Shown here: one piece after another, positions 50,001 to 61,774 of the stretch
Layout: each line of letters opens with the position of its first letter
How positions within the stretch are numbered: position 1 is the stretch's first letter
Assembly: GCA_012064415.1 (NCBI GenBank)
Contig: SSNU01000275.1
Location: 1 to 64,000, forward strand
DNA length: 64,000 nt
Reading direction: 5' to 3'
Source: Gyrodactylus bullatarudis
Lineage: Eukaryota > Platyhelminthes > Monogenea > Gyrodactylidea > Gyrodactylidae
Position numbers and translations under genes: made by a program
Notes under the pieces: model-generated
What the model saw: the letters and a program-made list of their open reading frames with translations, nothing else
Told to the model about the DNA's origin: nothing
Database searches by the model: none

Positions 50001-53000
50001 GGTGTTATTTTAGAATTTTCTGATAAGAAAACCTGTTTGAAACTGATTCAGGAATAGTAAAATTTTTACTCAATAAGTCAGTTCGAGTTACTTGGAGAAT
50101 TACTGTAACTCTAAATTCCAGTATTCTTTGCCATGTAATAATAAATAGACTACTCTACTTGAGAAGAATTTTGGTTACTTATTGGTACAGTTAGACTTGT
50201 GACCTCCAGATATACAATAATACAATGAATTATTAATCCATATTGATAATTTTCAAAAATCTAATGAAATCAGGTAAAAAGTATGCAAGTATGATATACG
50301 ATGTACCTTGTTAATATATATGGTATATGATCGGTGTATAATTTCAGGGAGGATTGTGAATAAAACAGAAATTAATAATTTACCTGAATTTTAACTGGTT
50401 CATGTTTTTAACTAGTTAATTCTATGATTCCCTAATTCACGGTTTCAACTGTAACGAACTTAGCAGTCTGGTAGTAAATGTCTCTTCATGATCAAACACA
50501 GGAAAGCAATGCTTAGTATGTATGTGAATATTAAATTGAATGTGGTCAATTAACTATAATTAATTAGAGGAAAGAACAGACAGACAGAGATCTTTTCTAG
50601 AAGCTTATAAATGAAGAATATTTCATTAGACAATGTTATAGATGATAAAACCCCAACTTCAAGGTCTCTGGTACACTGAGACACGCGGCAAGGCCTTACA
50701 TGTCAAAACAAGTGCAAACTTTGAAAAATCACGAGATATGATCTTAGTGACCTTTTTTGGAGTCAATTTCAAATACATTTTATCGATAATACTTACATCT
50801 TCAACATCAGCAAGACCATCATCACTTCGGCTGAGATTTGACTTTCTCGGTCCATATTGCTCTTCAAGATCTTCCAATGTAATTCGACTATGCAAGGAGT
50901 TCATAGAATCCAATCTGGAAATTTTGCAAGATTCCTGATTATCTATAACCCCGTTAATTCCGGTGTTTGATTTTGATTCGTCAAGTTCCTGTTTATTCTC
51001 TTGCTTGGCATTCACGTCAGTATCGCTACCTTGGTCAGTATGCTGCTGTTCAGTAAAGGTTTCCATAGTGGATGAGTGTTTTATCACAATGATGGGTTCC
51101 GGATTAGTTTCATTAACAAGGGGTACTTTCTTATCTTCAATAAGGGATATGTCAGGCGGAAGCCCCGGTAGGTCAGTGTCTTCTGATTCATCCTCTTCAG
51201 AAGAGGAATTCTCGAAGGAAGATTCTTCGTTATCTTCAGAGGAATCGGTTTCCTCAGAACTACTCTCCTCATCGTCATCTTCTTCATCAGAGCTGACATC
51301 ATCATCGTCAGATGATTCTTCATCCTCGGAGGAAGATTCCTCTTCTGATGTTTCAAGGTCTGACCCAGAATCTGTGGTAACTGGTGATCGTGTCATGCAG
51401 TCAGAGATGTAGCCATTACCGGTAGCAATTTTACCATTAATTTCAATGTCTTCATCGTGGACGGTGGACCCCATGGGTGATGTACTGATGGAGGAGTACT
51501 TATCAATATCTGATTTAGCTTCACCCAAATGATTCTCTTGAACCTGAAGCAGAGAAGTTGGATATGGAAGTCGTTGAGCATCCCCAATAATACCGCTGTC
51601 TTGTTGAGGAAGCTTATCGAAAATCTTGACACCTTCCAGTTGATTTGTGGGTATTGGCTGGCCATTTGTTTTTGCTAAAATTCCTGCATTTAGTGAGTCA
51701 ACAGAGAGGCCAGGATCTACTGCCATCCAAGCACTCTTTGCATTTGTACTCAACATTTCAGCAACTGTTCGCTGGGGATTCTGTTGAAGTTTACTAAGTT
51801 CCTCTTCAATTCTTTTACGATCAGCATCGTATCCATTAGCGAGAGCTTTTGCCTGAGACATCATAAGATGTGATGGAGGTTCTGGGCGAGAGTTTTCCTA
51901 AATAAAATTAAGTAATTTATACTTATAATCATCTCTCAATTTGAATTAAGATCTTACAAATACAATTGTAATATATTTCAATAGAGGAAGAAAATTGGAA
52001 TAAAATTTATAAAAACAAAATAACAATTTCATATGAATAAAATTTGAATGAGTTGAAAATTGTTTTATGGACTATGGAGGAGCGTCAAATGTTTGCTCAC
52101 ATAGAAATTAAAGCATTATTTTGTTAATGCTTTTATAAAGCGAACTAGATTCAAATGTTGAGTAAAGCCTTTGACTTGAGAGGCATGCGAGTCATTTATT
52201 TATTTGAAAAAAGAAACTCAATAGAATATACTCATTATTCATGCGTAAGAAAATATAAATAAATACAAGAATATCTCGAGATAGAAAATAAGTCTAAAGT
52301 ACAGTAAAGACTCTTCATTTAGATAATCACATTGTGTGCAAGTTAATTAATTTATTCATTTAAATTCCCAATTAGTAATGAATTACTCTCTTAAAATTAG
52401 ATAAATAGGTGGATGAAAAACAGAAAAGTTGAAATATTATTATTAGAGAAAGGAAAAATACATTTATTTATAGGAATATGGACTCATATATATATGCGTA
52501 GATATTTATAGATAACTTTTTTTGGTAGATAAGTACACTTTAATGCATGTAAAACTTACGAGTGTAGAGATAACCCTAGTTTTTCTGGTCAGAGTGGCAT
52601 TCTAAGAATATTTTGTTATTTTAATTTTACTATTGGGTAAAGTGACATAAATTTCGGAATAAATTTAATTTATCTTAGAGTCTAGTTTTTAGGATCAAGA
52701 CAAACCTTTGAATTGGATTTTCCATTCTTTTCAGGTTCCTTCTTGGCTGGATTGGCATTTTCACGATTTTGGTTCTTAATCTTTTCAAATTGTTCCTTGA
52801 ATTCATTACGAATATCATTTTGTTGGTGATTAACAAAGTCATGCATTGGCGCTTGTTTTTGTTGTAGTTTATGAGAGTTTGACTGATAGCCAACCTTTGA
52901 TAAGGCATTGAATTGGGTTGAAAGACGTTTTTCTTCGAGTAAGTTGTAGGTTAACTGGCGACTTAAATGATCTTGGGTAACGAATTCGTGCTGGAAAAAA

Positions 53001-56000
53001 TAATATTTTCTTTGAGTATTTGCATCTTCAATTAAATCTAATGATCATTTCATATCATGATTTCGTCTTGAATGAAATTTTGTCTTACACTTTATAAGAA
53101 TAGGTTAAATCCAATTGTTTTAAAACAAAAAATTCCCGCTATACTTTTATTTCGTCAAACATTTTAGAATAGACTCACTTTGAGTAGAACGTTTGCTGAT
53201 GGACGTCGCTTTTCATTCTTTGTTAGAGAACACTTTAGGAAGGAGTGAAACTTTGGCGACCTACACTCAGAGAATAATAAAAAATTAGTAAAAAGTACAG
53301 AAAATAGAAAATTTGTATTAAATCATTGAAATATGAAGAGGAATTGATTGAAATTGAAATTTTGAAATTTTAGTCCAATACAAAAAATGAAAATAATGGA
53401 GAAAAGTTTTGAACTAAATCAATGTATGCGAGCAAAATTATGTTCGGGCGTTAACGTTTTGATAAATAACAAAAAATTGGAAGAGTCTACGTTTATGTGT
53501 GTAAATATTCATGAATAATCTCTGATGTAAAATCAATGAATGATTTTGTAAAGAAATACCACTTTGACTAAAATAATACATACATTTAGATTTGGAAAAA
53601 GGAGAGATCGATCGAAGCACATAAAAGCACATGAAAAAATATGACTATGGAGAGCTGGCTAGTGTAAGTTTAAAAAATGGATTTGATTTGAAGAGTAAAC
53701 AAATTAGTTACACGAGTTTATTCAAATTATTCCACGCGTAAGAAAACAAAAATAAGATTTTAACTTTTCGAGTTTATTATATGGGAAAGAATTACCAATT
53801 CAGATTTATAGAGAACTCTTCTGAAATTTATTTCGATTTAGCAAAAAAATTTAGTATTTAATTTAACTTAAATATAGGGTAGAAAGATATTGATAAAAAA
53901 ACAGGTCTATTTATCATTTTACTAAAAAAATCTCACAAGTCAAATCTCTTATTCCTCAAAAATCAATAAGGTAGTTACAAGTCTGAAAAGATCTGACTCG
54001 AGATGGTTTAATTTATGAAGTGATCAAAAGACAAGAAAGCCTTATTGTGATCCTGAAAATCAACTTTTGATCACTCGCTCACTTTGAAATCAATGAAAAT
54101 TTTTAGATCAAAGTTCGAAAAATGGGATGTTGGCGTTAAATCGAAATTTGAAAAATGACCATATTTTTCATTAAAAATATTTTTTCTTCAACTCGTAAAA
54201 GTGGGAAACATGAGTGATATTCCAAAAAATCTTTAACATATTCGAATTTTTGATGAAAAAATCGAGATTTTCGTAAAAATTGTAGATTCCCAACTTCATA
54301 TCAACCAACTTAATATTAGTAGAAAACTTGTTCACTTCTTCGTGAGTCTATTACCATTATTTGGGTCGCTAACCTGTATATAAATATCTTCGAGGAAATC
54401 AGGCAAATTGTGTCTTTTAATGATAATTCTCAATTTTTCTCCAACCAGTATCGGGAACTGCAATTCTTCTATTTTTATTTTCAAACATTCTCAGGTTGCT
54501 AGTTAGAGTGATCGAAATTTTTTTGGTGAATATCAGTTCTCTTTGGGCCTTACTCCTACTTGAGAAATGCATTATATGCTGTAGGGAATTTGTAAGATTA
54601 CTCCTTTTATAGGGAGAAATCTCAAGATAATTCCTCATTCACCCTCAAGTATCAGGAAAAGTATCGATCCAATGGGAAATTATAGACTGTAGTTTTATTG
54701 ATTTTGAATTTAATCAAGAGTTGGTCAGAATTTAGCCGAGGGGATGTTTCTGTTCATGATGAGGAAAAATTATGCAGAAAAAATTATGGATGGAAGAACA
54801 ACTTTAGCTTGAAAATTCTATTTTGTAACTTTGAGCTAATTTATTTTTGTATTTTTCCAGTACAGTATTAATAAAAATCTTTGTAAAATTATAAATCAGT
54901 TTTCCAAAGATTAATCTATTAACCCTATTCAGACTCAATTTTATTCTATTGAGATAGATGATAAGATAAGAATCTCCAAATTGATCTTGTATTCAAAAAG
55001 AGTGAAAATGAATTTCGATATTGTTGTGTCCGCGGACCTATCTCTGGGAGATCTTTTAGAGCGAGTCTTTCTTGGGCATGAGCTATAATCGACCTTTATT
55101 TCGCATTTAAACAAAACATTAAAAAAGACATTTATAAAGGAGTAATTTAGAAATTTAATAAAAATAAATCAGATAAAACAACTCTCTTCAACAGATATGA
55201 AAATTAATGAAGATCTACCTTCTATCTACGAAGAGCCTCAAAAATTACTATCTATGGTTTTTTGATACTTTATCGTGAATTCACCCATCATAAACAAATG
55301 AGAATGTAATTGAGGACAATTCTTCAATCCCCATTAGAGAGAGAATTCAGTCAGTGTTTCTAATTCTCAAAAAACATTGACAATAATTAGTAGTATTAAA
55401 TTATTACTATTAATATAGTCTACAAAAATAATAAAAATTGGAGTGTTTAGAGAGTGCAAAGATGTACACATAAATTTACAATCTATCTATCTATTTATAT
55501 GTATGAATATATGAAGTACAAAAAATGTTTACAAACAAATTTGGGAAGAATACCCTCATATTATTATTCTTTGTTCATTGAGATCGAGGGAGAGAGTAAA
55601 GTGGAACTTTGCCCTCAACAACAAAGTACAATGAATCACATTTTGTGATATTTTAGATGGGATGGGATTATTATAAATATATAAGGATAGAGTGAGGGAA
55701 TACGTTGAACTGGGTACTTGTCAAAGTCTTGGATTAACTGATGATAATGATAATGAAACGTAGAAATAATGACAGTAGGATAATAAGGGACTAATTTAGA
55801 GATTTTAATGGAATCTTTGCTATTTCTCAGTGCAAATATACAGTGATTGAGATCATAATAAAAGGATCAATTCGTTTAGATTCGAAATATAGAGTTTTAT
55901 ACTTGATATAAATGTTACAGTGTGTTCTGTGACTTAGTGTGTATACAAAACACCCTAGTGTGTTTAGATATAATGATTAGAGCTATCAAAAAATAGCAAT

Positions 56001-59000
56001 TTAAGCATCAAAATATCATACTCACAAGTAGTTTTTATTATCAGAAAGGGTGAAATGTTTGATACATAATTTAGAGTTCATATTGTTCCTAACAATAGAA
56101 GTTAGGATAGGTGCATAGTTTAGTCTATGGCTGTCTTAATAGACAGAACTCTATCTCTAAATTAGAGACTCTTATGGAAAGCTTATCTTGAATTAGAATA
56201 TATTGTACATGCAGAGCTGTAGTATTGTTACAGTGTAACAACTAATCTCCAGGGTGATATGTATTTTTCAAGTTGTGAGTAGCAAGCCTCGACGTCTCTT
56301 TTTGGTTTGAGTAAGGATTATTCTGTTTTCATGTCTATGGAAATTCTGCGCTAAGATACTTAAGAAATTAGGTACAAAGATGTATGGCACGCGAAAAACT
56401 ATAGCAAAGTTTCTTGAATCCGAGCCAAGATTTTTCAATGGGATTTTCTACTGTAACTAATACAGACTTTTGAATGAAAAGAAGTACAACCTCAGGTCTA
56501 TTATTAACATAAGATATATTTTCTATACATTGTTTGAATTCTTCTAAAGAGCCCTTTTCTATTGATTCTGACCCAGGCTAGAAATCGATAATTTGTAAAA
56601 TTCATCTCTACTAGTTATGCAACAGGATATAAATTCCATTTCCGACAAATATGCAAAACTAACATGCACTTTAGATTAGATAGATTTCTGATATAAATCA
56701 ATTTGTACATCATCATTAACTATGAAAAGTAAATTACTTTTTATTTACAATTTATTTCTAGTACAGTACACTTTAGGGGAATACTATCAGAGGAATGGGG
56801 GTAGAGCCAAAGACGAGGGGAAGGGGCAGTATGAAGAAAGCATTGTTTTTACATTTTGACATCTCAATTTGAGATATAAAAGATAATTCTTTCGATCGTT
56901 AACAATAAAAGTTTTGACGAAAAAAGCACTAGGTCAAACAAACCATAAAGTGTTTCACTATTTTTATAAACGTAACATGTCGTATGTATTAAACATTGTA
57001 TGATGCTTTTGAAAATTCAAGGACTTTATCTATGACACTTTGCATTAAATTGCACCTTAATAAAACATTTTCAGAAGTCAATTTATAAATCAGGCTTATA
57101 TTTGGCAATAAAGCAAATAAAGTAAAATTTAACAGCAAGATGGTTAAATAATCCTCTGATTGGTTCAATTCAAATTCTACATTACATGGAGAACGCAACG
57201 AATTACAATGCTCAATGATGTTTTTTATTAAAAATCAATGTAACATGTTAATGAACTTGTTCTGATAAGTTGAAGAATTATGGTTTAAGCAGAAAAATTT
57301 GTTTCTTGAAAAAAATTTACTTTACTCTCGATATACAAATTCATTCAGCTTTAAATCAAAAAAGTACAAATTTTATGAATTGCGTGTAACAAATACAGAG
57401 AGAGAGGAATATATGAAATATTTTCCCTCTTGTAAAAATACGAATAAAAAAAAGGTAAAAAAGAGATGAGGTTTCCTAAAAACATCTGAACAAATCAATT
57501 ATGTATTGCATATTCTTTTCGGATTTTTCTTGTGCACCCTAACAGGGCTGAAAGATTATGAGGCCACCTGTTTAAACAAGCAAGGTTGTTGTTACACTCA
57601 AAGTTTTCCCAAATCCATATGGGGATTTTTGAAGTTCAAACTTTGAACAAGAAGTATACAACTGTCAATAGATTTAAAAGGCATCAATGTTTTAACTAAA
57701 AATGATAATACTAAAATACATCAATTTACTTCATTTATTATGCAGTATAATGTAAGTTGAGGATTTATTTCTTTTGCCAGAACCTCAATATATTTTTCTC
57801 CTGATAGTTGGGATCATGAATATTTTTAATTAAATGATCCCCTGAGTTGTTGGAATAAAAATTTCAATTCATCTGTATTTGAATTTTCCAATAATCGAGA
57901 GTGAAAATGAATAAAGATTTGAAAGTTTAATTTTTTCTTGAAAATAACGATTTTCTCTAAGCTTCTTTGGCCAACTTTAAAATTCTTATCGAATGTTGAT
58001 ACGAAATGTCGGAATCTAATCGCGTCAATTCTTTCAAATCAATAAAAAGTTTGAGATCAAAGATTGAAAAAATGTCTTTTTTTAATTCAAAAATTGACTC
58101 AATTTTGGCCAGATTGAATTTTTTTTATTTTAACATTTTATCTGCTCATTTCATCATGGAATTGAGAGAAAATATTGAGTTTTTTGCAAAATTGTAAACT
58201 CTCATCATCATCATTCTACAGCAATTTGTCTAAATTATTCAATTCTTTACGTAACATGGCCTGTATTACTTTTTACAATTAACTTGGAAAATAACCAAAA
58301 TTCAGTCAATATGCTGTCTGATTGAAAATCTCTTCTTAAAAGTTTTTTGACAGATTCATCTCAATTATAGAGAGAAAAGGAGGGAGTGATAAACTTGAAT
58401 AGAAACTGCTTTTGACGAAAACAAAAAAGTAACACTTTCACATGATATTTACGGTATTAAAATCAATTGAATAAAGAATCCAAAGATATATATCCCAGCC
58501 AGAGCAAGTATAGATTACACACTCGTGGATATTTCCGTATGCATGCAGACTCTGTACAGAGTGAAGGTAATGATTAATCTCAGATGAGTAAGCTAGCGTA
58601 TCAGTTCTTTCTTCAATACACACTCTTTAGTAGATACTAATATACTTGGGAATGTTGTATAACTGTTGGAGATGCACATTTCTTTGCAATAAATAAAAGA
58701 GATAGCGATGAATTCCTCAGAGAATAAATATACTTTTGTTCTTTTATATTTTTAATATACAGTACATTCATATACAGATATATAGATGAATAGAAAGATG
58801 TGGAGAGACCATAAACTATCTGGATAATAATGGTTTCATGGAAGAATGAGTCATGTACTTTATAGGCAGAATGAATTCTCTAACACTGAAAAGTTTAACT
58901 ATAGATGAGATGAGTATTCCAGTAATGGTAATCGAAATGTTTAATCCCATGGTTCAGTAGTTGGAGATAGATCGAAATAAATTATTCTATCATCACTCAA

Positions 59001-60853
59001 GTCAACATTGGTATTCTCAGTCATTGGTCATACAAACCTTTCGACAGTGATTGTCTTCACACGCCTTCTTCAGTGGTACGACAAGCTCATCAAACATAAA
59101 ATAGTATTTCATTAAAAATTAGAAAAAAACTAGGGGTCAATAAATTGTGGTATACCCCTCAGTTTTATAAGTCAAGAAAAAAAATTCAGAAAATTTTTGT
59201 TACAACAATTTTTTTCATCTAAATTTCTTAACAAACTTCGCTAATTACTGGTTTACTTTATTAATTAACCTTCCTATACTTTAATGTGAGGAAACCAGGT
59301 GAAATACATGGGTGTGTGTGATGGTATGAAATTAACTTATATGCCTTAGAATACACACCATATTATTCTATTACTCTTGTAACTCTACCCTTGATTTTTC
59401 ATTCTACTATTCATGAAACTCTCTTGACTGTATATCAAAAATTATGTAATTATTCTTATATCAGAATAAATATTTCAAAAGTTTTTATGGGCCTATGGAT
59501 GAGATACTTAAAGTTTGATCTCGACTCAATGTAGACATGAGTATTGAATGTTGACAGAAATCTGCTGATGTATTTTTGTTTGTCGTGAAATGTCGCAAGC
59601 TGTCTAGTGATGTTTCGTGTAAAATCCATAGATATGTCTAACCGACTTGTACTATTTCACTAAATTGAAGGAAGAAATCATCTCTAAAAGACTTGTGTGT
59701 GTGTTGTGGATGAAAAAAGTTGCTAAAATTTTTCTACATTCTTCAGAGATGTACGCAAACTTTTATGTCTGATATAAACACATTTTTCCATGTCTATCTT
59801 GAGAGAAAATTTTATCACATGCCTTGGTGTATATAATGGATAATTTTCCATTCTAGTGAATTTAACCAACATCAATAAAATATATATATGATAGAGGGAT
59901 ATTCTAGACATGACTATTGTCAACAATTTATTCTACCTCCATTTTTATATTTTAGCAGACTTTTGAAACGATAGTAATTTCACATTTATTAATTTTTCAA
60001 AAAAACATATTTAGGATAATTAACCAATTGAACAAATTTGAAAATTAAGGAAATTGTATAACTTTGTTTACCAGAGTTGTTTATAAATGTCTGAAAACAG
60101 TGATAAAAACAGATTCTCGTTCATATGGTTAAACTGATGACTACAAATAGCTTGATAATTAATATGATTTACATGGAAATGTAATAACCATTGAAACTTG
60201 TAGCCAAGGATTTTTAAACATATCTTCAGGTGTATGCCAAAAATGAATACATTAAAATCCATACATTGTATATTTTTATATGTTGGGTATTAAACAGATG
60301 TACAATATATATTTCCAGACATTTTAGTGGTTATTATACACTGTATAATAATAAAGAATAATTATAAACAATGGATAAAAATGGTAATCAATATACAGTA
60401 CAGTAACCAATTGAAGATAGCAATTCTAACCAATGTAAAAGTATCCCTTATCGATAAGTGCTACTGTAACCATTGTTTCATTGTATTCATATTGTATGGT
60501 GAAAGAAAATTTTATTCCAATGATAAATCAGGTTTACTCTTGTAGATTGATATCTCATATCCACTAAGCTTCAAAGATTTTTGAATCAAAAAATGACCCT
60601 TAAACTTGGAATAATCACGCTTAAATAACTGTAGATTTGTAATAAGCGTCTTAACAAACCATATGAAAGAAAATTCTCTGGGACTTTAGAGGTTAAGAAC
60701 CTACTGATAGAGAACATCTTTACTTCAAAGAATAAATTTAATTATATTCAATGAATATAATTAAATTGTAATCATTGTATAAATACTCACCAGATATCCT
60801 TGCGTTGTAATACTGGAGATTTGTAATGGCGACTAGCAAGAATTCGAAGGGCC
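29045..60853 (-). CDS. hppy: MAP4K3/5-type germinal-centre kinase (happyhour-like), 3' part, 15 exons
   Basis: The exons, 5' to 3', are 60853-60791, 53260-53179, 52990-52706, 51897-50797, 49168-48987, 47750-47382, 42737-42678, 42520-41862, 41245-40809, 40400-39416, 39006-38648, 37900-37670, 33225-33035, 30628-30071 and 29723-29045. Every junction is GT-AG and in frame, for 2,079 codons plus stop. The gene continues beyond 64000: kinase subdomains I-X are missing and the first codon here is split. Residues 1-75 end the kinase domain (FHSFLKCSLTKNEKRRPSA, then HEFVTQDHLSRQL). A 1,450-residue low-complexity linker follows, then a CNH domain (about 1,535-2,050: CPLKINTTASWINP, LFPQRCLWL, NPFNGAKYLCAAMQDYILVM, SVESIVCLRDSLL, ending YLLTGG). 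These motifs follow MAP4K3/MAP4K5, not Misshapen/TNIK. The family acts on JNK, Hippo and amino-acid/TOR signalling; that role is inferred from the family. Confidence 0.88.
30721..31130. repeat. Foldback/MITE element of the AGTTGGTTGATATGAAG family, short copy
   Basis: The left end (AGTTGGTTGATATGAAGTTG, then TTTTTACAGAAATCTCGAT) is repeated inversely at the right end (ATCGAGATTTCTGTAAAAGT, then CACTTCATATTAATTAGCTT). The middle contains the phrase CACCGTCAAATTACCGACAG, found inverted in the 35.1-35.9 kb copy. It lies in the intron 30629-33034 of the kinase gene. Confidence 0.65.
35150..35893. repeat. Foldback element of the same family, long palindromic copy
   Basis: The arm from about 35155 to 35450 (TTTGATATGAAGTTGGGAAT onward, through TTCAAATTCCCATTTGGCGC) is the inverse of about 35590-35890. 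The arms are some 290 bp, with a central segment of about 140 bp. Two open frames in the arms, one on each strand, are mirror images and not genes. It lies in the kinase intron 33226-37669. Confidence 0.75.
39095..39412. repeat. Degenerate array of TCCACTAATTTCGAAAAACTG-like units in an intron
   Basis: The unit recurs at irregular 25-60-base spacing: ACTAATTTCGAAAAACTGTC, TTTCGATAAACTGTCCACTA, CCACTAAATTCGAGAAAATG, TACACTAATTTTGATAAACT, TTGTCCACTAATTTTGTCAA, ATATCGAAAAATTGTCCACT and AATTTCGTAAAATGACTG. It fills almost the whole intron 39007-39415 of the kinase gene. It is too degenerate for a recent satellite. Confidence 0.55.
42738..47381. other. 4.6-kb intron of the kinase gene
   Basis: It contains the dispersed repeat at 43650-43890 and otherwise AT-rich sequence. 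Open frames on the minus strand at 43245-43496 have no coding features that I can support. Confidence 0.5.
43650..43890. repeat. Dispersed repeat, copy 1 (copy 2 at about 61530-61772)
   Basis: Both copies run in the same orientation and share GTGCTTAAAT(A/T)GGCATAAA, ATTGAGTTGAAG, GATTTTCGAAATAAATAGGT, AAAGTCAAG, CCTGAACAAGATGATGTCAT and TTCTGTCTTTCTAT. The 61.5-kb copy runs directly into a Penelope-like fragment, which suggests that the repeat could be part of that element's body. Copy 1 lies in the kinase intron 42738-47381. Confidence 0.6.
47888..48258. repeat. 370-bp foldback MITE
   Basis: The left end (AGTTTTGTATTTTCGT, GTTATGCTATGGAT, CTGAATTCAATGGTGAAAAC) is matched inversely at the right end (GTTTTCACCATTGAATTCAG as CGATTTTCACCATTGAATTC, then ATAACATATC, ACGAAAATACAAAACTTGAA). 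An inner hairpin pairs CAGTGTGGCAATACCAAA with TTTGGTGTTGCCACA and CACTG. It lies in the kinase intron 47751-48986. Confidence 0.7.
48987..49168 (-). other. hppy: Acidic linker exon (Asp/Glu run)
   Basis: Sixty codons beginning ECQSEDRVSEFGFRIHGN and then a run of Asp and Glu (about 49050-49110) ending SKKDDYDLEGL. The donor GTGAGA and the acceptor ATTAG keep frame with both neighbours. It adds a second acidic tract after that of exon 50797-51897. Confidence 0.8.
49234..50449. mobile_element. 1.2-kb element with about 70-bp terminal inverted repeats
   Basis: GTTGAAACCGTGAATTAGGG and the next 50 bases at 49234-49308 are matched inversely at 50382-50449, with a 6-base insertion (TAGCTG) in the left copy. 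The interior has no ORF, so it would be a non-autonomous DNA transposon. It also contains a nested hairpin at 49368-49426. It sits in the kinase intron 49169-50796. No target duplication was identified. Confidence 0.6.
49368..49426. repeat. Short hairpin, GGAAACCAGTGAAAATGGGAAA / inverse
   Basis: The arms 49368-49389 and 49402-49426 pair almost perfectly around a 12-base loop. The flank at 49327-49367 resembles the sequence beside the 28538-28648 hairpin, so both belong to one dispersed family. Confidence 0.6.
50797..51897 (-). other. hppy: 1.1-kb linker exon with Ser/Asp/Glu-rich tract
   Basis: This is one 367-codon exon, starting ENSRPEPPSHLMMSQAKALA. A charged, probably helical stretch (RKRIEEELSKLQQNP) is followed by an almost uninterrupted run of S, E and D coded by about 51180-51370, then TDLPGLPPDIS. 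Such SSEDE tracts are typical casein-kinase-2 substrates. The opposite strand carries a 149-codon open frame over the same tract that is only its shadow. Confidence 0.8.
53261..60790. other. 7.5-kb intron of the kinase gene
   Basis: It contains a half copy of the foldback family at about 54050-54310 and a short dispersed repeat at about 56545-56600. No exon of the kinase and no independent gene is recognisable; open frames such as 54417-54638 and 58006-58197 are short and AT-biased. Confidence 0.5.
54045..54312. repeat. Half copy of the AGTTGGTTGATATGAAG foldback family
   Basis: It ends with TTCCCAACTTCATATCAACC, the inverse of the family terminus, and carries the inner phrases TCAACTTTTGATCACTCGCT and AAATGGGATGTTGGCG. 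The left half is missing. Confidence 0.6.
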
Positions 60854-61529
60854 CTGAGAAAAAAAGGAATGATTTAATGAGTTTAAAATAAATTTTGTTG
60901 ATTGAGAAATATTGACAAAAAATGTTTGTTTAGAAGTAAAGAAACAACAGTTCATAAATCAGGTGACTCTGGAACAATGAAAGTCTATGAGAAATGGTAA
61001 TTTAGCCTAATTTAGGTACAAGAGAGAAAAACTTTTTAATCACGAGCCAAAAATTTTTTCGTGCATGTTTTTTTCATATTACAAGCCATCCAACATTTTT
61101 CCTAATAAAGACTTGAGTGATTCAAAAAATAACAGAAATTATCCGATTTTAACGATAAAAATAATCTACACATGATGGATTCAGGGAGAGCTGTAAAAGC
61201 CAGAAATAGAATGATGTTGAAAATTATACTCTCGGTAAATAAATTATAATATATAAATTGGTTTTCCAAAAATTTATTAAAACGCATTAAAATTTTCAAG
61301 AGGATGAGGATATATAACAAAGGGATTTCAAATAACAATGGTTAGGTATCAGAATTGTTCCCATCCGAAAAGTCATACAGATTTTTCGAAAAAGTAAATT
61401 TTATCAATTATCGGTGATTTCTCGATATGTGTTTTTAAAAAAATAGAGATTTGTCAAAGAAAAAATTTTACTGAAGCATAATTTTCGAAAATTGTTTTAC
61501 GCTTTTGATACTTTAAGGACTACTGTATC

Positions 61530-61772
61530 CTAATTGTGGCAGATTTCTTTCCTACGAGGTGCTTAAATTGGCATAAAATTGAGTTGAAGCTGAAGATTTT
61601 CGAAATAAATAGGTAAAATTTCTACTTTGACTTTGAATAGCTCAAAAACTAAAAAAGTCAAGGAAAAGTTTTCTTCTACTCTGTTTTAGGAATTTTATCC
61701 TGAACAAGATGATGTCATTTCTGTCTTTCTATCTCATTCATGTTTTTCTCTATTGAAAGGTAAAGCACTGCA
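61530..61772. repeat. Dispersed repeat, copy 2 of the 43650-43890 sequence
   Basis: Same orientation as copy 1, and immediately followed by the Penelope-like fragment starting at about 61775. Confidence 0.6.
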
Positions 61773-61774
61773 AG

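Larger units (their letters stand above)
52706..60853 (-). other. hppy: Exons encoding the end of the kinase domain
   Basis: Exon 60853-60791 gives ALRILASRHYKSPVLQRKDI. Its last codon is completed as Trp by exon 53260-53179, which reads SPKFHSFLKCSLTKNEKRRP and SANVLLK, and exon 52990-52706 continues HEFVTQDHLSRQL. This is kinase subdomain XI with the conserved arginine (KRRPSA; usually KKRPTA). The 63-bp exon stands alone with 7.5 kb of intron on one side and more than 3.1 kb on the other. The rest of exon 52990-52706 is Gln/Asn/Lys-rich and probably coiled. Confidence 0.85.

Noticed and set aside
50963..51412. 149-codon Ser-rich open frame on the plus strand
   Set aside because: It is the antisense of the acidic tract of the kinase linker exon; GAT/GAA/TCA codons read as Ser/Leu codons in reverse, which removes stops.
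29045..60853. Misshapen/TNIK/MINK kinase, suggested at first by the CNH domain and low-complexity linker
   Set aside because: The kinase tail (LTKNEKRRPSA..LLKHEFVTQ) and CNH landmarks (CPLKI..SWINP, LFPQRC) follow MAP4K3/MAP4K5 instead.
61580..61620. Hammerhead ribozyme core (CTGAAGA ... CGAAA), as found in some Penelope-like elements
   Set aside because: The segment between the two core halves cannot form stem II, and the other copy at 43.7 kb lacks the CTGA half.
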